Positions 43,065 to 51,719 of a stretch of 64,000 nucleotides of DNA are shown here, piece by piece (within the stretch, counting starts at the first letter, position 1; every line of letters starts with the position of its first letter). Source of the DNA: Rhodospirillales bacterium (GTDB lineage: Bacteria; Pseudomonadota; Alphaproteobacteria; Rhodospirillales; Casp-alpha2); assembly GCA_017640505.1 (NCBI GenBank), contig JAEPQO010000003.1:372001-436000 (forward strand), in the 5' to 3' direction. Below the pieces are notes generated by a model. The model saw nothing but the letters and a program-made list of their open reading frames with translations, had not been told where the DNA came from and made no database searches. A program made the translations under genes and the position numbers.

Positions 43065-43167
43065 AGCCGGCGCGCGGATTTTGCAGTCTTGGCCTCATTC
43101 CTATCCATGCTATCGTGGCGCCGGGAAACGGGTACGGCAGACGGTAAAACACGCGGAGTGACTATCG

Positions 43168-43806
43168 ATGAATGAACGGTTACGTCTGAGCCAGCTCGTT
43201 TGCTCCCGGCTCTGCCACGATCTGGTCGGTGCCGCGGGTGCGGTGAACGCCGGGCTCGAGATTCTTGCCGAGATGGGCGCGCTGGACGACAGCGCCATGG
43301 CCTTGGCGACGAAGAGCGGGCAGGAGCTGACACGCCGCCTCGCGTTTTACCGCGTTGCTTTCGGCGCCGGGGGGGCAGGCAAGGGCGGTGCCGAGGTGCA
43401 GGTGCTGCGCAACCTGGCGGCAGAATTCCTCGAAGGGTCGAATGCCACGCTGGATTGGCCGGACTTCGGCGACGGCGTCCGCGATATCGATCCGGTGATG
43501 GGGAAGCTCCTGCTGAACCTGATCCTGATCGCGACCGAATGTCTGCCGCGCGGCGGGACGGTCAGCGTCCAGGTGGCAGAGGTGGAGGGCGGCGTCGGCC
43601 TGGCCGTTGCCGCCGCCGGCGACGACGCCGGACTGCGCGAGGATCTGGCCAACGGCCTGACGCCCGGAAAGGCACTCTCGACGATGGACAGCCGCTCGAT
43701 CCACAGCTACCTGACCCAGCTGCTGGTGCTGGAAGCCGGATGCGAACTGGAAGTGGCGGCGGATGACGATCAGGTCCGTTTCGCCGCCCTGTCGGCCCAG
43801 AGTTGA
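43168..43806 (+). CDS. chpT: Histidine phosphotransferase ChpT
   Basis: A 212-residue protein of the ChpT/HPTransfase family. The phosphorylated His is in LVCSRLCHDLVGAAGAVNAGLEIL near residues 10-33. The C-terminal part has the degenerate ATPase-like fold (LLLNLILIATECLPRGGTVSV, SYLTQLLVLEAGCELEV). In Caulobacter, ChpT relays phosphate from CckA to CtrA and CpdR. Its closeness to ctrA here supports the same circuit. CckA is not in the window. It overlaps the next gene by four bases. Confidence 0.92.
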   Translation: MNERLRLSQLVCSRLCHDLVGAAGAVNAGLEILAEMGALDDSAMALATKSGQELTRRLAFYRVAFGAGGAGKGGAEVQVLRNLAAEFLEGSNATLDWPDFGDGVRDIDPVMGKLLLNLILIATECLPRGGTVSVQVAEVEGGVGLAVAAAGDDAGLREDLANGLTPGKALSTMDSRSIHSYLTQLLVLEAGCELEVAADDDQVRFAALSAQS

Positions 43807-44198
43807 ACACCTACCGCCGGCACGCGCGTGAACCCAGGCGATGCCTGATCGTCGATGATTCACAGCTTATCCGGACTGTGGCCCGCAAGATCATCCAGGA
43901 AATCGGTCTCGATGCGGAAGAAGCGCCGGACGGTTACGCTGCGCTCGACGCGTGCAGCGTGTCCATGCCGGAAGCGATCCTGCTCGACTGGAGCATGCCG
44001 CACATGAACGGCATTGCGTTTCTGAAGACGCTGCGGGCGCAGCCGGACGGCGCCCGGCCGGTCGTGATTTTCTGTACGACGGAGGAAGATGCAGGTCATA
44101 TCGAAGAGGCGCTGACCGCCGGCGCCAACGACTACCTGATGAAGCCGTACGACGGCGAAAGCCTGCTCGCCAAATTTACCCAGATGGGACTCGTCTGA
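43803..44198 (+). CDS. CheY-like single-domain response regulator
   Basis: A 131-residue receiver domain: CLIVDDSQLIRTVARKI (acidic pair), ILLDWSMPHMNGIAFL with the phospho-accepting Asp, VIFCTTEEDAGHIEEAL (Thr switch) and YLMKPYDGESLL (Lys). The only plausible start is TTG at 43803, overlapping the chpT stop (TTGA), so it is translationally coupled. It could receive phosphate from ChpT or from CheA. CpdR-like proteolysis control is possible but not shown. Confidence 0.88.
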   Translation: MNTYRRHAREPRRCLIVDDSQLIRTVARKIIQEIGLDAEEAPDGYAALDACSVSMPEAILLDWSMPHMNGIAFLKTLRAQPDGARPVVIFCTTEEDAGHIEEALTAGANDYLMKPYDGESLLAKFTQMGLV

Positions 44199-44212
44199 AG
44201 GCGCCCTGGCGC

Positions 44213-44239
44213 AAAAGAAAAGGGCCGGTCGAACCGGCC
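44213..44239 (-). terminator. Terminator of ctrA
   Basis: GGCCGGT-CGA-ACCGGCC at 44223-44239 is a perfect hairpin. On the minus strand it is followed by CCTTTTCTTTT. It lies 26 bases past the ctrA stop and also faces the end of the response-regulator gene. Confidence 0.85.
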
Positions 44240-44265
44240 TCTGATCTTTGATGCTCGATGTGGGT

Positions 44266-44973
44266 TCAGGCGGATGCCGTCTGTGCTTCCGGCATCGTCT
44301 CCGGGTCGCGCAGGACATAACCCCGGCCCCACACGGTTTCGATGTAATGCTCGCCACCCGTCGCATCCGCCAGCTTCTTGCGCAGCTTGCAGATGAAGAC
44401 GTCGATGATTTTCAGTTCCGGCTCGTCCATGCCGCCGTAAAGATGATTCAGGAACATTTCCTTGGTCAGGGTCGTGCCTTTACGCAGGCTGAGGAGTTCC
44501 AGAATACCATACTCCTTGCCGGTCAGATGGACCGGCTGCCCATCGACTTCGACCATGTGCGTATCGAGATTGACCGAGAGCTGCCCGGTATGAATGATCG
44601 AGTGCGAATGACCCGCGGAACGGCGTACGATCGCCTGCACGCGTGCCATGAGTTCCGACTTGTCGAACGGTTTGGTCAGGTAGTCGTCGGCACCGATGCC
44701 GAGACCTTTGACCTTCATTTCCGACTCGGTCAGGCCCGAAAGGATCAGGACCGGCGTCTGCACCCGGGAATCGCGTAACCGCCGCAGCACTTCCAGACCG
44801 TCCATATCCGGCAACATCAGGTCGAGAATGATGATGTCGTATTCATAAAGTTTGCCGATCTCCAGGCCGTCTTCACCGAGATCGGTTGCATCGACGACCA
44901 TGCCGGCGGTCTCAAGCATCAACTTGACCGTTGCCTGGGTTGTCGGATCGTCTTCAACTAACAGTACGCGCAT
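44266..44973 (-). CDS. ctrA: Cell-cycle master response regulator CtrA
   Basis: A 235-residue OmpR-class regulator. The receiver domain is [20 protein letters not shown], with the phospho-Asp in [22 protein letters not shown]-type sequence (here [17 protein letters not shown]). The winged-helix effector domain contains [40 protein letters not shown] and [20 protein letters not shown], the near-invariant CtrA recognition region. CtrA controls flagellar and cell-cycle genes in alphaproteobacteria. The start at 44973 (MRVLLVEDD) is universal in the family. The gene lies alone, convergent with chpT and the CheY-like gene. Confidence 0.97.
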   Translation of the reverse strand: MRVLLVEDDPTTQATVKLMLETAGMVVDATDLGEDGLEIGKLYEYDIIILDLMLPDMDGLEVLRRLRDSRVQTPVLILSGLTESEMKVKGLGIGADDYLTKPFDKSELMARVQAIVRRSAGHSHSIIHTGQLSVNLDTHMVEVDGQPVHLTGKEYGILELLSLRKGTTLTKEMFLNHLYGGMDEPELKIIDVFICKLRKKLADATGGEHYIETVWGRGYVLRDPETMPEAQTASA

Positions 44974-45017
44974 TTTTTCCCCTCCGGGCCGCCCAAAACG
45001 CTGCGAATCGATATCTG

Positions 45018-45077
45018 TTAACCATATTACCATTTGAGGAGTCCGGGCCAAACCCTTTACGGGTCTTTTTGTTAACC
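45018..45077. promoter_or_regulatory. CtrA-type half-sites between ctrA and the OmpA-family gene
   Basis: TTAACCATATTACCAT at 45018-45033 and GTTAACC at 45071-45077 match CtrA half-site patterns (TTAACCAT or TTAA-N7-TTAA). They lie about 45-105 bases upstream of the ctrA start, consistent with autoregulation. A perfect TATAAT at 45270-45275 is a likely -10 for the divergent OmpA-family gene; the rest of the 331-base gap shows nothing else clear. Confidence 0.5.
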
Positions 45078-45304
45078 TTTATGAATCAACGACGGAAATC
45101 CGCGGAATTCCGCCATTCTCGACGGGTATCCCGCCAATGCGCATGGGAATCCCGTAAACCGCCGGAAGGTTATCTGCGTTCAAAACCTGATCATTTGACG
45201 CAAATGGGATCGGTGCGTCATGCACGCCCGGGGGCCCGGACGGGATTCCAAAGCCCTGAAAAATATGTATATAATCCTGCCCCTGGGAACCAAAGGGTGC
45301 AGTA

Positions 45305-46069
45305 ATGTCTGAGAAAAGCAGCAGCGGTATCGGTAAATCGATCCTGAGCGCGGTGATCGTTGCGGCAATCGTTTTGCCGCTCGGCTATGTCGGCTTCGAC
45401 TTCATGCGCAAGGAAATGCGCGAACACCACACTGAAACTCGCTCCGTGGTGATGGACCTGAAGTCCGTGGCCGTGGAGGAAATCCGCTCCAGCACGACGA
45501 AGACCGCCGAGGCGCTACAGAACGTCCAGCCCGGCGGCGGTGGCAACAGTCAGGCGCTCGCCGCCGAGATGACGTCACTCAAGCAGGTGACGGAACAGAT
45601 CCTCGCCGAGCAGAAGACCATCAGCGAAAGCCTTTCCAAGGTGCTCAAGATGGAAACCGAGATCGCCAAGGCCAAACCTGCGCCGGAAGGTCCTGTCGCC
45701 GATTTCAGCGAGACGGTCTATTTCGGTATCGGCAAGGCGTCGGGCGCGGACGTCGACAAGCGGATCGCTGCCCTTGTGCCGAAGATGAAGACGATGCTTG
45801 CCGCATCGGGACCGTGCCAGATCGACGTGACCGGGTTCGCGGATACGTTGGGGGGCGACCTTTCGAACCTCAAGTTGTCGCGTGCCCGGGCCGATTATGT
45901 GGCGGGCAAGCTGCGCAAGGCGGAGCTTGATGTTTACAGCGTCGAGGCATGGGGCGAACGCCGCCTCAAGGTGCATACCTACGACGGCGTGAAGAACGAG
46001 AACAACCGCCGCGCCGACATCGAAATGCACTGCGGCAAGAAGCCGAAAAAAGCCACTGCGGGCACCTGA
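45305..46069 (+). CDS. OmpA/MotB-type envelope protein
   Basis: A 254-residue protein with a short cytoplasmic start, one membrane helix at about residues 10-30 (SILSAVIVAAIVLPLGYVGF), a coiled-coil linker (about 35-120), and a peptidoglycan-binding OmpA domain at about 135-245. That domain shows SETVYFGIGKAS, VTGFADTLGGDLSNLKLSRARADYV and NNRRADIEM. It should link the inner membrane to the wall. It is placed next to ctrA and flagellar genes, but no Asp of the MotB proton channel is evident in the helix, so it is not a clear stator protein. Confidence 0.8.
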   Translation: MSEKSSSGIGKSILSAVIVAAIVLPLGYVGFDFMRKEMREHHTETRSVVMDLKSVAVEEIRSSTTKTAEALQNVQPGGGGNSQALAAEMTSLKQVTEQILAEQKTISESLSKVLKMETEIAKAKPAPEGPVADFSETVYFGIGKASGADVDKRIAALVPKMKTMLAASGPCQIDVTGFADTLGGDLSNLKLSRARADYVAGKLRKAELDVYSVEAWGERRLKVHTYDGVKNENNRRADIEMHCGKKPKKATAGT

Positions 46070-46077
46070 TCCCGGGT

Positions 46078-46099
46078 AAAAAAACCAGTTGTATACTGG
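46078..46099 (-). terminator. Minus-strand intrinsic terminator
   Basis: On the minus strand CCAGT-ATACA-ACTGG is followed by seven Ts. It would end minus-strand transcripts arriving from the FliK/FlhG direction, showing that the strand was once read this far or that a lost minus-strand gene ended here. Confidence 0.65.
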
Positions 46100-46195
46100 G
46101 ATACCAATCCCCTTATAAAGACGGATAAACCGGCACGCGGGCAGGGCCCCAGAAGACCGGGAATTCTGTCAATCGACGATTATAGGGAGGTGTCA

Positions 46196-46350
46196 TGTCT
46201 ACCACGATCAAGACGACTGTTCTGGCGGCGTTGGCATGTGTTGCCGCGACGGCCGTTTCCGCCGATGTGAAAGTTACGCCGCTCGGCGCCATCGACGGCG
46301 AGTTCTGCCCGTTCGACCGGGCGTTGATCTTCGAAGATCCCGACGGTCCG
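46196..46350 (+). pseudogene. MBL-fold metallo-hydrolase, N-terminal remnant
   Basis: After a strong ribosome site (AGGGAGGTGTC) the first 50 residues look like a genuine exported MBL-fold protein: signal peptide (TTVLAALACVAATAVSA) and DVKVTPLGAIDGEFCPFDRA followed by LIFEDPDG. In relatives this start leads to the metal motif HxHxDH some 80 residues later, which is absent. After about 46350 the frame continues only as antisense of the FliK-like gene and stops at 46567-46569. This looks like a deletion joining two convergent genes. Confidence 0.7.
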
Positions 46351-46359
46351 CGTCATCTG

Positions 46360-47571
46360 TGTCATGTCGGTCCGGAGCCGATTTGCGAGATCGGGCCGCA
46401 TTCGGTCGAGAATGCGCATCGGGCCGTCGCCCAGCCAGTTCTTGATGTCGCCGCCGCGAAGCGCCGACAGGAAAAAAAGCACGTTCGTGGCAAGCTGGGC
46501 GTCGGCACGTGGCAGCGCCGCCTGAAGAAGATGCTGGTGCGCGCCGGGCGCGGCATCACGGAGGGCTGAAAGCGCATCTTCGAATGCGAACCACTCGCCC
46601 TCCAGCAGCGGTGCGGCGGTCATGTGCAGCGGTCCGTGCTGGGCCGAGCCCGTCGTCGGCGCCTGAAGCTGCACCACTTCCAGGCGCACCTCGGTGCCGA
46701 TTGGCATCGGCTGTGCCGTCGGCAAGGTGACCGGTCCGGCATGCGTTTGCACCAGCGTTTGTCCGACGCCATGGGTGCCGGCGACCACGCCTGTCAACTG
46801 TGCGCCCGGTGCGAGGGAAATCTGGCCCTGAAGCGGCGGCGGCACGAGGCTCTGCGGCGCTGTCGCCGGCACGTTTACGGACACGATGCGGAATTCGATA
46901 CTGCTGCCGGCGGCAAATGTGGTGACGGTGCCGGCAGGTGTGGTACTTGCAGCCGGGACCGTCGACCCGCCACCGGCAACGGCGGGCGCCGGCGCGCCGA
47001 CAGCCTGCGTTGCAGCCTGGGTGCCCGCTTGCGGACCACTGAGACCGGGGCCGGCGGCTGCGGTCTGCAACGTGGAGGTGGCGGCTGCGGCAGTTTGCGT
47101 CGCTGTTTGTACGATCAGGGCGCCGTCCACGCTGACGGGCCGCAGCAGTGTCGCTGTCACGATGGCGCCGGGAACGACTTTCACGACGCCCGGCACTGCA
47201 ATCTGCGTGGTTGCGGCGGCGGTCTGCCCCGTTGCCGGCGAACCGGCCGATGCGGGAAAGCTCAGCGCCTTCCCGTCGGGGAGCGCCAGTTGAACTTTCG
47301 GCGCGGCGCCCTTGCTCAGAAGCTGCAGGATCAGCGCATCGCCCGTCTTCAGCACCGGTTGCGCATCGGCCGGCAGTTTGACCGTGATCTCACCCAGCCG
47401 GCTCGACACCTTGAGCTCGGCCGCTTCCGAGATGGCGGCAACGATCACGTCGAGCTTTGCGCCCAGCGGCAGCTCAGCAAGCTGCGCCTGGGTGAGGGTA
47501 ACGGCGAGTCGCTGCGGTGCCGCCTGTCCGGCAGGGGGGGGCGTCGGTGACGGGGGCGCGACTTCGCTCAT
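46360..47571 (-). pseudogene. fliK: FliK-like flagellar hook-length protein, 3-prime truncated
   Basis: About 400 genuine residues follow an ATG at 47571. The N-terminal section (AVTLTQAQLAELPLGAKLDV, then LKTGDALILQLLSKG) is followed by a long Ala/Thr/Gln/Pro-rich linker. A later part has WFAFEDALSALRDAAPGAHQ and LFFLSALRGGDIKNWLGDG, seen in hook-length control-type proteins next to flhG. After DLANRLRTDMTQM the frame runs into antisense of the MBL-fold remnant and ends at 46180, so the C-terminal domain is missing. It is seven bases downstream of flhG. The FliK name rests on context and composition. Confidence 0.65.
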
Positions 47572-47578
47572 GCCATGC

Positions 47579-48379
47579 TCATTGATCCGCGTTGCGGCCC
47601 CGGCGGATGATGCGTGCGATGTGTTTCACGTCGTCCGCCGCGGCGCTGTCGGGGGCGCGGTTGAGGATGGACTGCTGAGCCCGGATTGCGGCCCGGACCT
47701 TCTCGTCACGGCGCACGATGCCGAGGTGCTCGGGCGAATACTTGAGGAAGCCCTGGCACGCCTTGTTGAGAGTGTTGTAGGTGCGTTCTCCCTCGGTCGT
47801 CGAGTTGACCATATTGGTGACCACCTTGATTTCGGTTTCGGGGCGTTCGTTGTGGGCGATCTTGATGAAAGCATAACCGTCGGTCAGCGATGTCGGCTCG
47901 TCCGTGACGACGACGATGATCTGGTCGGCGGCATAGGCGAGGCGGCGCACGGTGCTTTCCACCCCGGCACCGAGGTCGAGGATGACGTAGTCGTAGTTGG
48001 CGGCGAGCAGGGCCAACTCGTCCAGCAGCGACTGCAAGCGGTTGGAGGCGAGGTTCGCCAGTGCGCCCGATCCGGAGCGGCCGGCGATCACGTCGAAGCC
48101 GCCTTCCTCGCAGTAGTCCATCGCCTGCGCGAGGCTGGCGCGGCCTGCGAGCACCGCACCCAGGTCGTTCTTGGTCGAAAGGCCCAACTGAATATCCAGG
48201 TTGGCCAGCCCGAGGTCGCCGTCGAACAGCAGCACGCGGCGGTCGACCATGGCGAGCGCGTGCGCCAGCGTGATCGAGAACCATGTCTTGCCGACGCCGC
48301 CCTTGCCGGAGGCAATGGCGATGACGTTGCCCTTGGTGCGGGCGGGGCGGTCGGGAGTGGCGGGAGTCGTTTCGCTCAT
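47579..48379 (-). CDS. flhG: FlhG-type MinD/ParA ATPase
   Basis: A 266-residue MinD-family ATPase. The deviant Walker A is IASGKGGVGKTWFSITLA at about residues 22-39. LLFDGDLGLANLDIQLGL and YVILDLGAGVESTVR follow, then VVVTDEPTSLTDGYAFIKI. FlhG regulates flagellar number, with FlhF as partner. Its ATG overlaps the stop of the fused FliF-FlhF gene (ATGA), as flhF-flhG pairs usually do, and it appears complete. Confidence 0.92.
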   Translation of the reverse strand: MSETTPATPDRPARTKGNVIAIASGKGGVGKTWFSITLAHALAMVDRRVLLFDGDLGLANLDIQLGLSTKNDLGAVLAGRASLAQAMDYCEEGGFDVIAGRSGSGALANLASNRLQSLLDELALLAANYDYVILDLGAGVESTVRRLAYAADQIIVVVTDEPTSLTDGYAFIKIAHNERPETEIKVVTNMVNSTTEGERTYNTLNKACQGFLKYSPEHLGIVRRDEKVRAAIRAQQSILNRAPDSAAADDVKHIARIIRRGRNADQ

Positions 48380-49575
48380 TGCGCGGCCTTTTTCTGGATC
48401 GGCTCTTCCGGGTCGTCGTCGGGGACGATCAGTTGAGCCAGTGAAACGGGATTGATACGGCTGAGGCCGTCTGCGACCTGCGGGTTGATGCTGACGTTGG
48501 CGACGGCGATGCGGCCGGCCAGTGCGGCGGCGAGGATACCGCCGAGCCTGCGTGTCATATCGAGGCGGCTGATGACCATGCGCTCGGCGCCGATCTCCGA
48601 GAATGCGCGGGCGGTATCGGCGGATTCCATGGCATCGGCCCCGGCAGCAAGCACGAGGATGATTTCCGCGCCCGCAGCTCCGGCAAGGGCGCGCAGCGAC
48701 TGCATGTCGTCATCGTCGAAGGGGTTGACGCCGGCGGTATCGATAATCGCCGCGTCGGCCGCTTGAATGGTCTCTTTGCAGGCCGCCAGCGCATCCACGT
48801 CGGGGGCGGTGACGAGATCCATCTCGAGGATTTTGGTGAATGCCTGCAATTGTTCAATGCCGCCTGCGCGTTTGGTGTCGGTGGTGGCGATGAAGACCTG
48901 TTTGCCGGCGAACCGTGCGTGCGCGGCCAGTTTCGCCGCCGTGATCGTCTTGCCGGCACCCGGCGGCCCCACCAGCATCAGCGGCCGTTGCTGCACGTCG
49001 AAATCGATGGGCTTGAACGCCGCCCCCATGTCGATGGCGGCGGCCAGCGTCATCGCCGGATCGGATGCTTCGTCGACCAGGTCGCAGTCTCTCAGGACTT
49101 TTTCGGTCAGGTGCGCCGGCAGGCCGTGCGCGGTCAGGACCTGGGACAGGAAATCGCGCCGTGTGGCGGCGTCCATCGGCGCGGTATCGGCCTGCTCCTC
49201 GACCTCGACCGGGATATCGATATCGTCCTCGATCGCGGCGGTCACCCAGCACAGGCCGTCCGTCTCGTCCATCTCGGTGGAGACGATGATGGCGTCGAGG
49301 CGGAGTTGCATGACCCGGTCCTGCGGCACCAGGATCTGCGTGCCGTTGTGCTTGAGTTCGTACGGGATATTGCGGCTTTCCAGTTCCTGAACGATGCCGG
49401 CGGCATCGGACTGCTCCAGTTCGCCGTAAAGTGTCGTCAGGCTCGGTGTCGAAAGCTTGGTGGCGAAGAACACCAGGAAGCCGAGTAGGCCCAGGATGAC
49501 GCCGCCCATGATGGCCAGCCGCATCGGACCGAGATTTCTTATCGCCTGAACAAAGGTTTCCACGTGCGTCCCCAC
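48376..49575 (-). CDS. FliF-FlhF in-frame fusion (both partners truncated)
   Basis: A 399-residue chimera. Residues 1-93 are the start of FliF, the MS-ring protein: FVQAIRNLGPMRLAIMGGV, a membrane helix at about 20-39, LSTPSLTTLYGELEQSDAAG and ILVPQDRVMQLRL. From residue 94 the sequence is FlhF, the SRP-type GTPase for polar flagella, entered at DAIIVSTEMDETDG so that its first 25 or so residues are missing. GTPase motifs are complete: GPPGAGKT (about 203-210), DTKRAGGIEQLQAF, DTAG and SRLDMTRRLGG. In normal alphaproteobacterial order fliF, fliG, fliH/N and flhA precede flhF, so a deletion of that block fits. The junction is near 49296. GTG start; a second GTG lies four codons on. Confidence 0.9.
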   Translation of the reverse strand: MGTHVETFVQAIRNLGPMRLAIMGGVILGLLGFLVFFATKLSTPSLTTLYGELEQSDAAGIVQELESRNIPYELKHNGTQILVPQDRVMQLRLDAIIVSTEMDETDGLCWVTAAIEDDIDIPVEVEEQADTAPMDAATRRDFLSQVLTAHGLPAHLTEKVLRDCDLVDEASDPAMTLAAAIDMGAAFKPIDFDVQQRPLMLVGPPGAGKTITAAKLAAHARFAGKQVFIATTDTKRAGGIEQLQAFTKILEMDLVTAPDVDALAACKETIQAADAAIIDTAGVNPFDDDDMQSLRALAGAAGAEIILVLAAGADAMESADTARAFSEIGAERMVISRLDMTRRLGGILAAALAGRIAVANVSINPQVADGLSRINPVSLAQLIVPDDDPEEPIQKKAAQ

Positions 49576-49614
49576 TTCATCCCTGGCGGTTTTGCGCGCG
49601 TGCGCATTTCCACC

Positions 49615-49621
49615 GTTAACC
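49615..49621. promoter_or_regulatory. CtrA half-site upstream of the fliF end
   Basis: GTTAACC lies 40 bases upstream of the FliF-FlhF start and 118 bases from sciP. It resembles half of a CtrA site, which would fit the known control of fliF-class operons. A single half-site is weak evidence. Confidence 0.35.
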
Positions 49622-49738
49622 CTGATTGGATGCTAGGGGCGGTTTAGTGAATAAGAAGTTAATGACCGGCAAAAATTGCCTAGCTCCGGCGCCGGTTCCA
49701 TATGAAACCGGTGGCCGGAAGAAGGTGAATCATGAGAT

Positions 49739-50035
49739 TCAGGCGTTGCGGTAGCTTTTGATACGTGTGGTGCGAAGCCCGCGCACCCCGTGCCGTTCAA
49801 GAAGCCGCTCCCAGGAGCGGAATTCGTCGATCGACAGCTGGTACATACGGCACGCTTCTTCAAGCGTGATCAGGCCGCATCTGACACCGGCGACGACATC
49901 GGCCTTGCGTCTCGGCACCCAGCGTGTGGTGTCGGTCGGCGGCAAATCGGCCATGGTCATCGGCGGGCCGCTCGGGCTCAGAGCTTCCGAACGGTACGGC
50001 CGGTTTCCCTCGCGATGGTGTTTCAGTTCGGTCAT
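49739..50035 (-). CDS. sciP: SciP-type CtrA inhibitor (DUF1153)
   Basis: A 98-residue DUF1153 protein. The conserved core from residue 31 reads LPPTDTTRWVPRRKADVVAG, VRCGLITLEEACRMYQLSID and EFRSWERLLERHGVRGLRTT, ending RIKSYRN. This is a Trp/Arg-rich helix-turn-helix that in Caulobacter binds CtrA and blocks transcription of CtrA targets in G1. It is placed right beside flagellar genes controlled by CtrA. The N-terminal 30 residues are variable. Confidence 0.92.
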   Translation of the reverse strand: MTELKHHREGNRPYRSEALSPSGPPMTMADLPPTDTTRWVPRRKADVVAGVRCGLITLEEACRMYQLSIDEFRSWERLLERHGVRGLRTTRIKSYRNA

Positions 50036-50144
50036 TGCGTTCTGCTTTCCGATATTTGCTTCGTTTTCTGTCCCTGAGAATCTTGGGAGGTATAGAAAAG
50101 CAGAAGGGCCTTAAAAAAGGCCTAAACCCTAAGGTAAATTCCCG

Positions 50145-51719
50145 TTAACGCTTTGCTTTTGCCGAGGTAAAGCTATCCAGGCGGGTATTGGCATCGGCGA
50201 TCACGGACGCCCAGTCGCCGGGCGCGGGCTGGCGCAGCAGCGTGGCGGACGGGTACCAGGGACTGTCGTCCCGGCCGAGGAAATAACGGCTGTCGGGATC
50301 GAACGCCAGCAACACCCAAAGCGGCCGGCCGAGTGCCCCGGCCAGGTGCGCGGGTGCGCTGTCGACGCTGATCACGAGGTCGAGCGCCTGCATCAGGGCC
50401 GCCGTCGCCGCGAAGTCCGTCAACCGGTCCCGCACGTCGGCGGCGCGATCATGCCCGAGCGTGTTGCCGCGCGGCCCGACCAGCAGGTTGAAAAAACAAA
50501 CGTCATCCCGCGCCAGCAGGGGCGAGAGCATGTCCGGGGCGATCGAACGGCTGTAATCATGCGCCTGTCCCGGGTTGCCGGCCCAGACGATGCCGGCCGT
50601 GGGGCGTCCGCCAGCGATATCCGCGACGTCGTCCTGCCATCGCTGTACGTCGGCCGGGCGCGCCCGAAGGTAGGGAACCGTCGCCGGGATCGTTTCCATC
50701 ACCGTGCCCATCAGGAACGGTAGGCTCATCAGCGAGGCATGAACGTCCGCTTCCGGCAGCGGACCGTCGAGCGCATGGACGGCGACGGTGTCGTCGAAGC
50801 TTTCGCGAAACAGCCCGGTCAGCGGCGGCTCGCACATCAGCGCGACGCGGGCGCCCCGTTGCTGCAGGACCGGGATATAGCGCGCGTACATCAACGCGTC
50901 GCCGTAGCCCTGCTCGTTCCACAGCAGCAGTGTTTTTCCCGAAATATCGTCGCCCTGCCATGCCGGCATCGGGAGCTTTTCGGGCAGCGCGTGCCACCCC
51001 GGGATGTCCCAGCGAACCTCGTAGTCACGGAACCCGGCGGCAAGATCGCCGGTCTGGATCAGAAGGGACGCCTTTTTGAGCCGTGCCTCGACATAATCCG
51101 GGTCGGCGGCAATGGCCCGATCCGCCCAGGATAGGGCGTCGGCGTGGTATCCGGCCGCCGCCAGGTATGAGGCTTTGTTGAGGCGGTAAACGGGATGATC
51201 CGGGTTCGCCTGCAGCGCTGCATCGATGGCCTGCGCGGCATCCTCCATCCGGCCGAGCCGCTGCAAGGCGTTACCGCGATTGGTCAATGCATCAGCGAAG
51301 TCAGGTTTGACGGCCAGCGCGGCATCGTAATGTCTGAGCGCCTCGTCGACGTTACCCATGTCATAGAGCTGGACGCCGAGGTTGTTCAGGATCTCGGCCG
51401 TGCCCGGCTGGAGCGCGTCGGCCTTTCGATAGGCTGCGAGCGCCTCATCACGCCGTCCGAGATCGCGCAGCAGATTGGCGAGATTGAACCATGCCAGGGC
51501 ACTTTTTGGCGACTTGTCGATGGCGCTGCGATAGGTCTCCTCGGCTTCGGCGAGTTGGCCGTCGGCACGCAGCGCGGCGCCCAGATTGACATAGAGCTCA
51601 CCCACGTCCGGGTGCAGGTCGATGACAGCTTTGAACCCGGCTGCGGCCTCGGCGAAGTTACCGGCGGCGAAGTCTGAAGCCGCTTGTTCGAGAATGCGCT
51701 GGGCGTCCCGGCCGCTCAT
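50145..51719 (-). CDS. TPR protein with glycosyltransferase family 9-like C-terminal domain
   Basis: A 524-residue protein. Residues 1-230 contain about six tetratricopeptide repeats (for example LYVNLGAALRADGQLAEAEE, AWFNLANLLRDLGRRDEALA, ALTNRGNALQRLGRMEDAAQ). The rest resembles ADP-heptose glycosyltransferases (TLLLWNEQGYGDALMYARYI, GIVWAGNPGQAHDYSRSI, DLVISVDSAPAHLAGALGRP). TPR-GT9 proteins next to flagellin genes often modify flagellin, which is inferred here from the neighbouring DUF115 gene. Its ATG overlaps the stop of that gene (ATGA). Confidence 0.85.
   Translation of the reverse strand: MSGRDAQRILEQAASDFAAGNFAEAAAGFKAVIDLHPDVGELYVNLGAALRADGQLAEAEETYRSAIDKSPKSALAWFNLANLLRDLGRRDEALAAYRKADALQPGTAEILNNLGVQLYDMGNVDEALRHYDAALAVKPDFADALTNRGNALQRLGRMEDAAQAIDAALQANPDHPVYRLNKASYLAAAGYHADALSWADRAIAADPDYVEARLKKASLLIQTGDLAAGFRDYEVRWDIPGWHALPEKLPMPAWQGDDISGKTLLLWNEQGYGDALMYARYIPVLQQRGARVALMCEPPLTGLFRESFDDTVAVHALDGPLPEADVHASLMSLPFLMGTVMETIPATVPYLRARPADVQRWQDDVADIAGGRPTAGIVWAGNPGQAHDYSRSIAPDMLSPLLARDDVCFFNLLVGPRGNTLGHDRAADVRDRLTDFAATAALMQALDLVISVDSAPAHLAGALGRPLWVLLAFDPDSRYFLGRDDSPWYPSATLLRQPAPGDWASVIADANTRLDSFTSAKAKR

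Noticed and set aside
45305-46069. MotB stator protein
   Set aside because: The OmpA domain fits, but the membrane helix lacks the essential Asp and there is no motA neighbour.
46360-46569. C-terminal half of a novel MBL-fold protein
   Set aside because: The residues past about 46350 are antisense of the FliK-like coding sequence, with no MBL metal motif.
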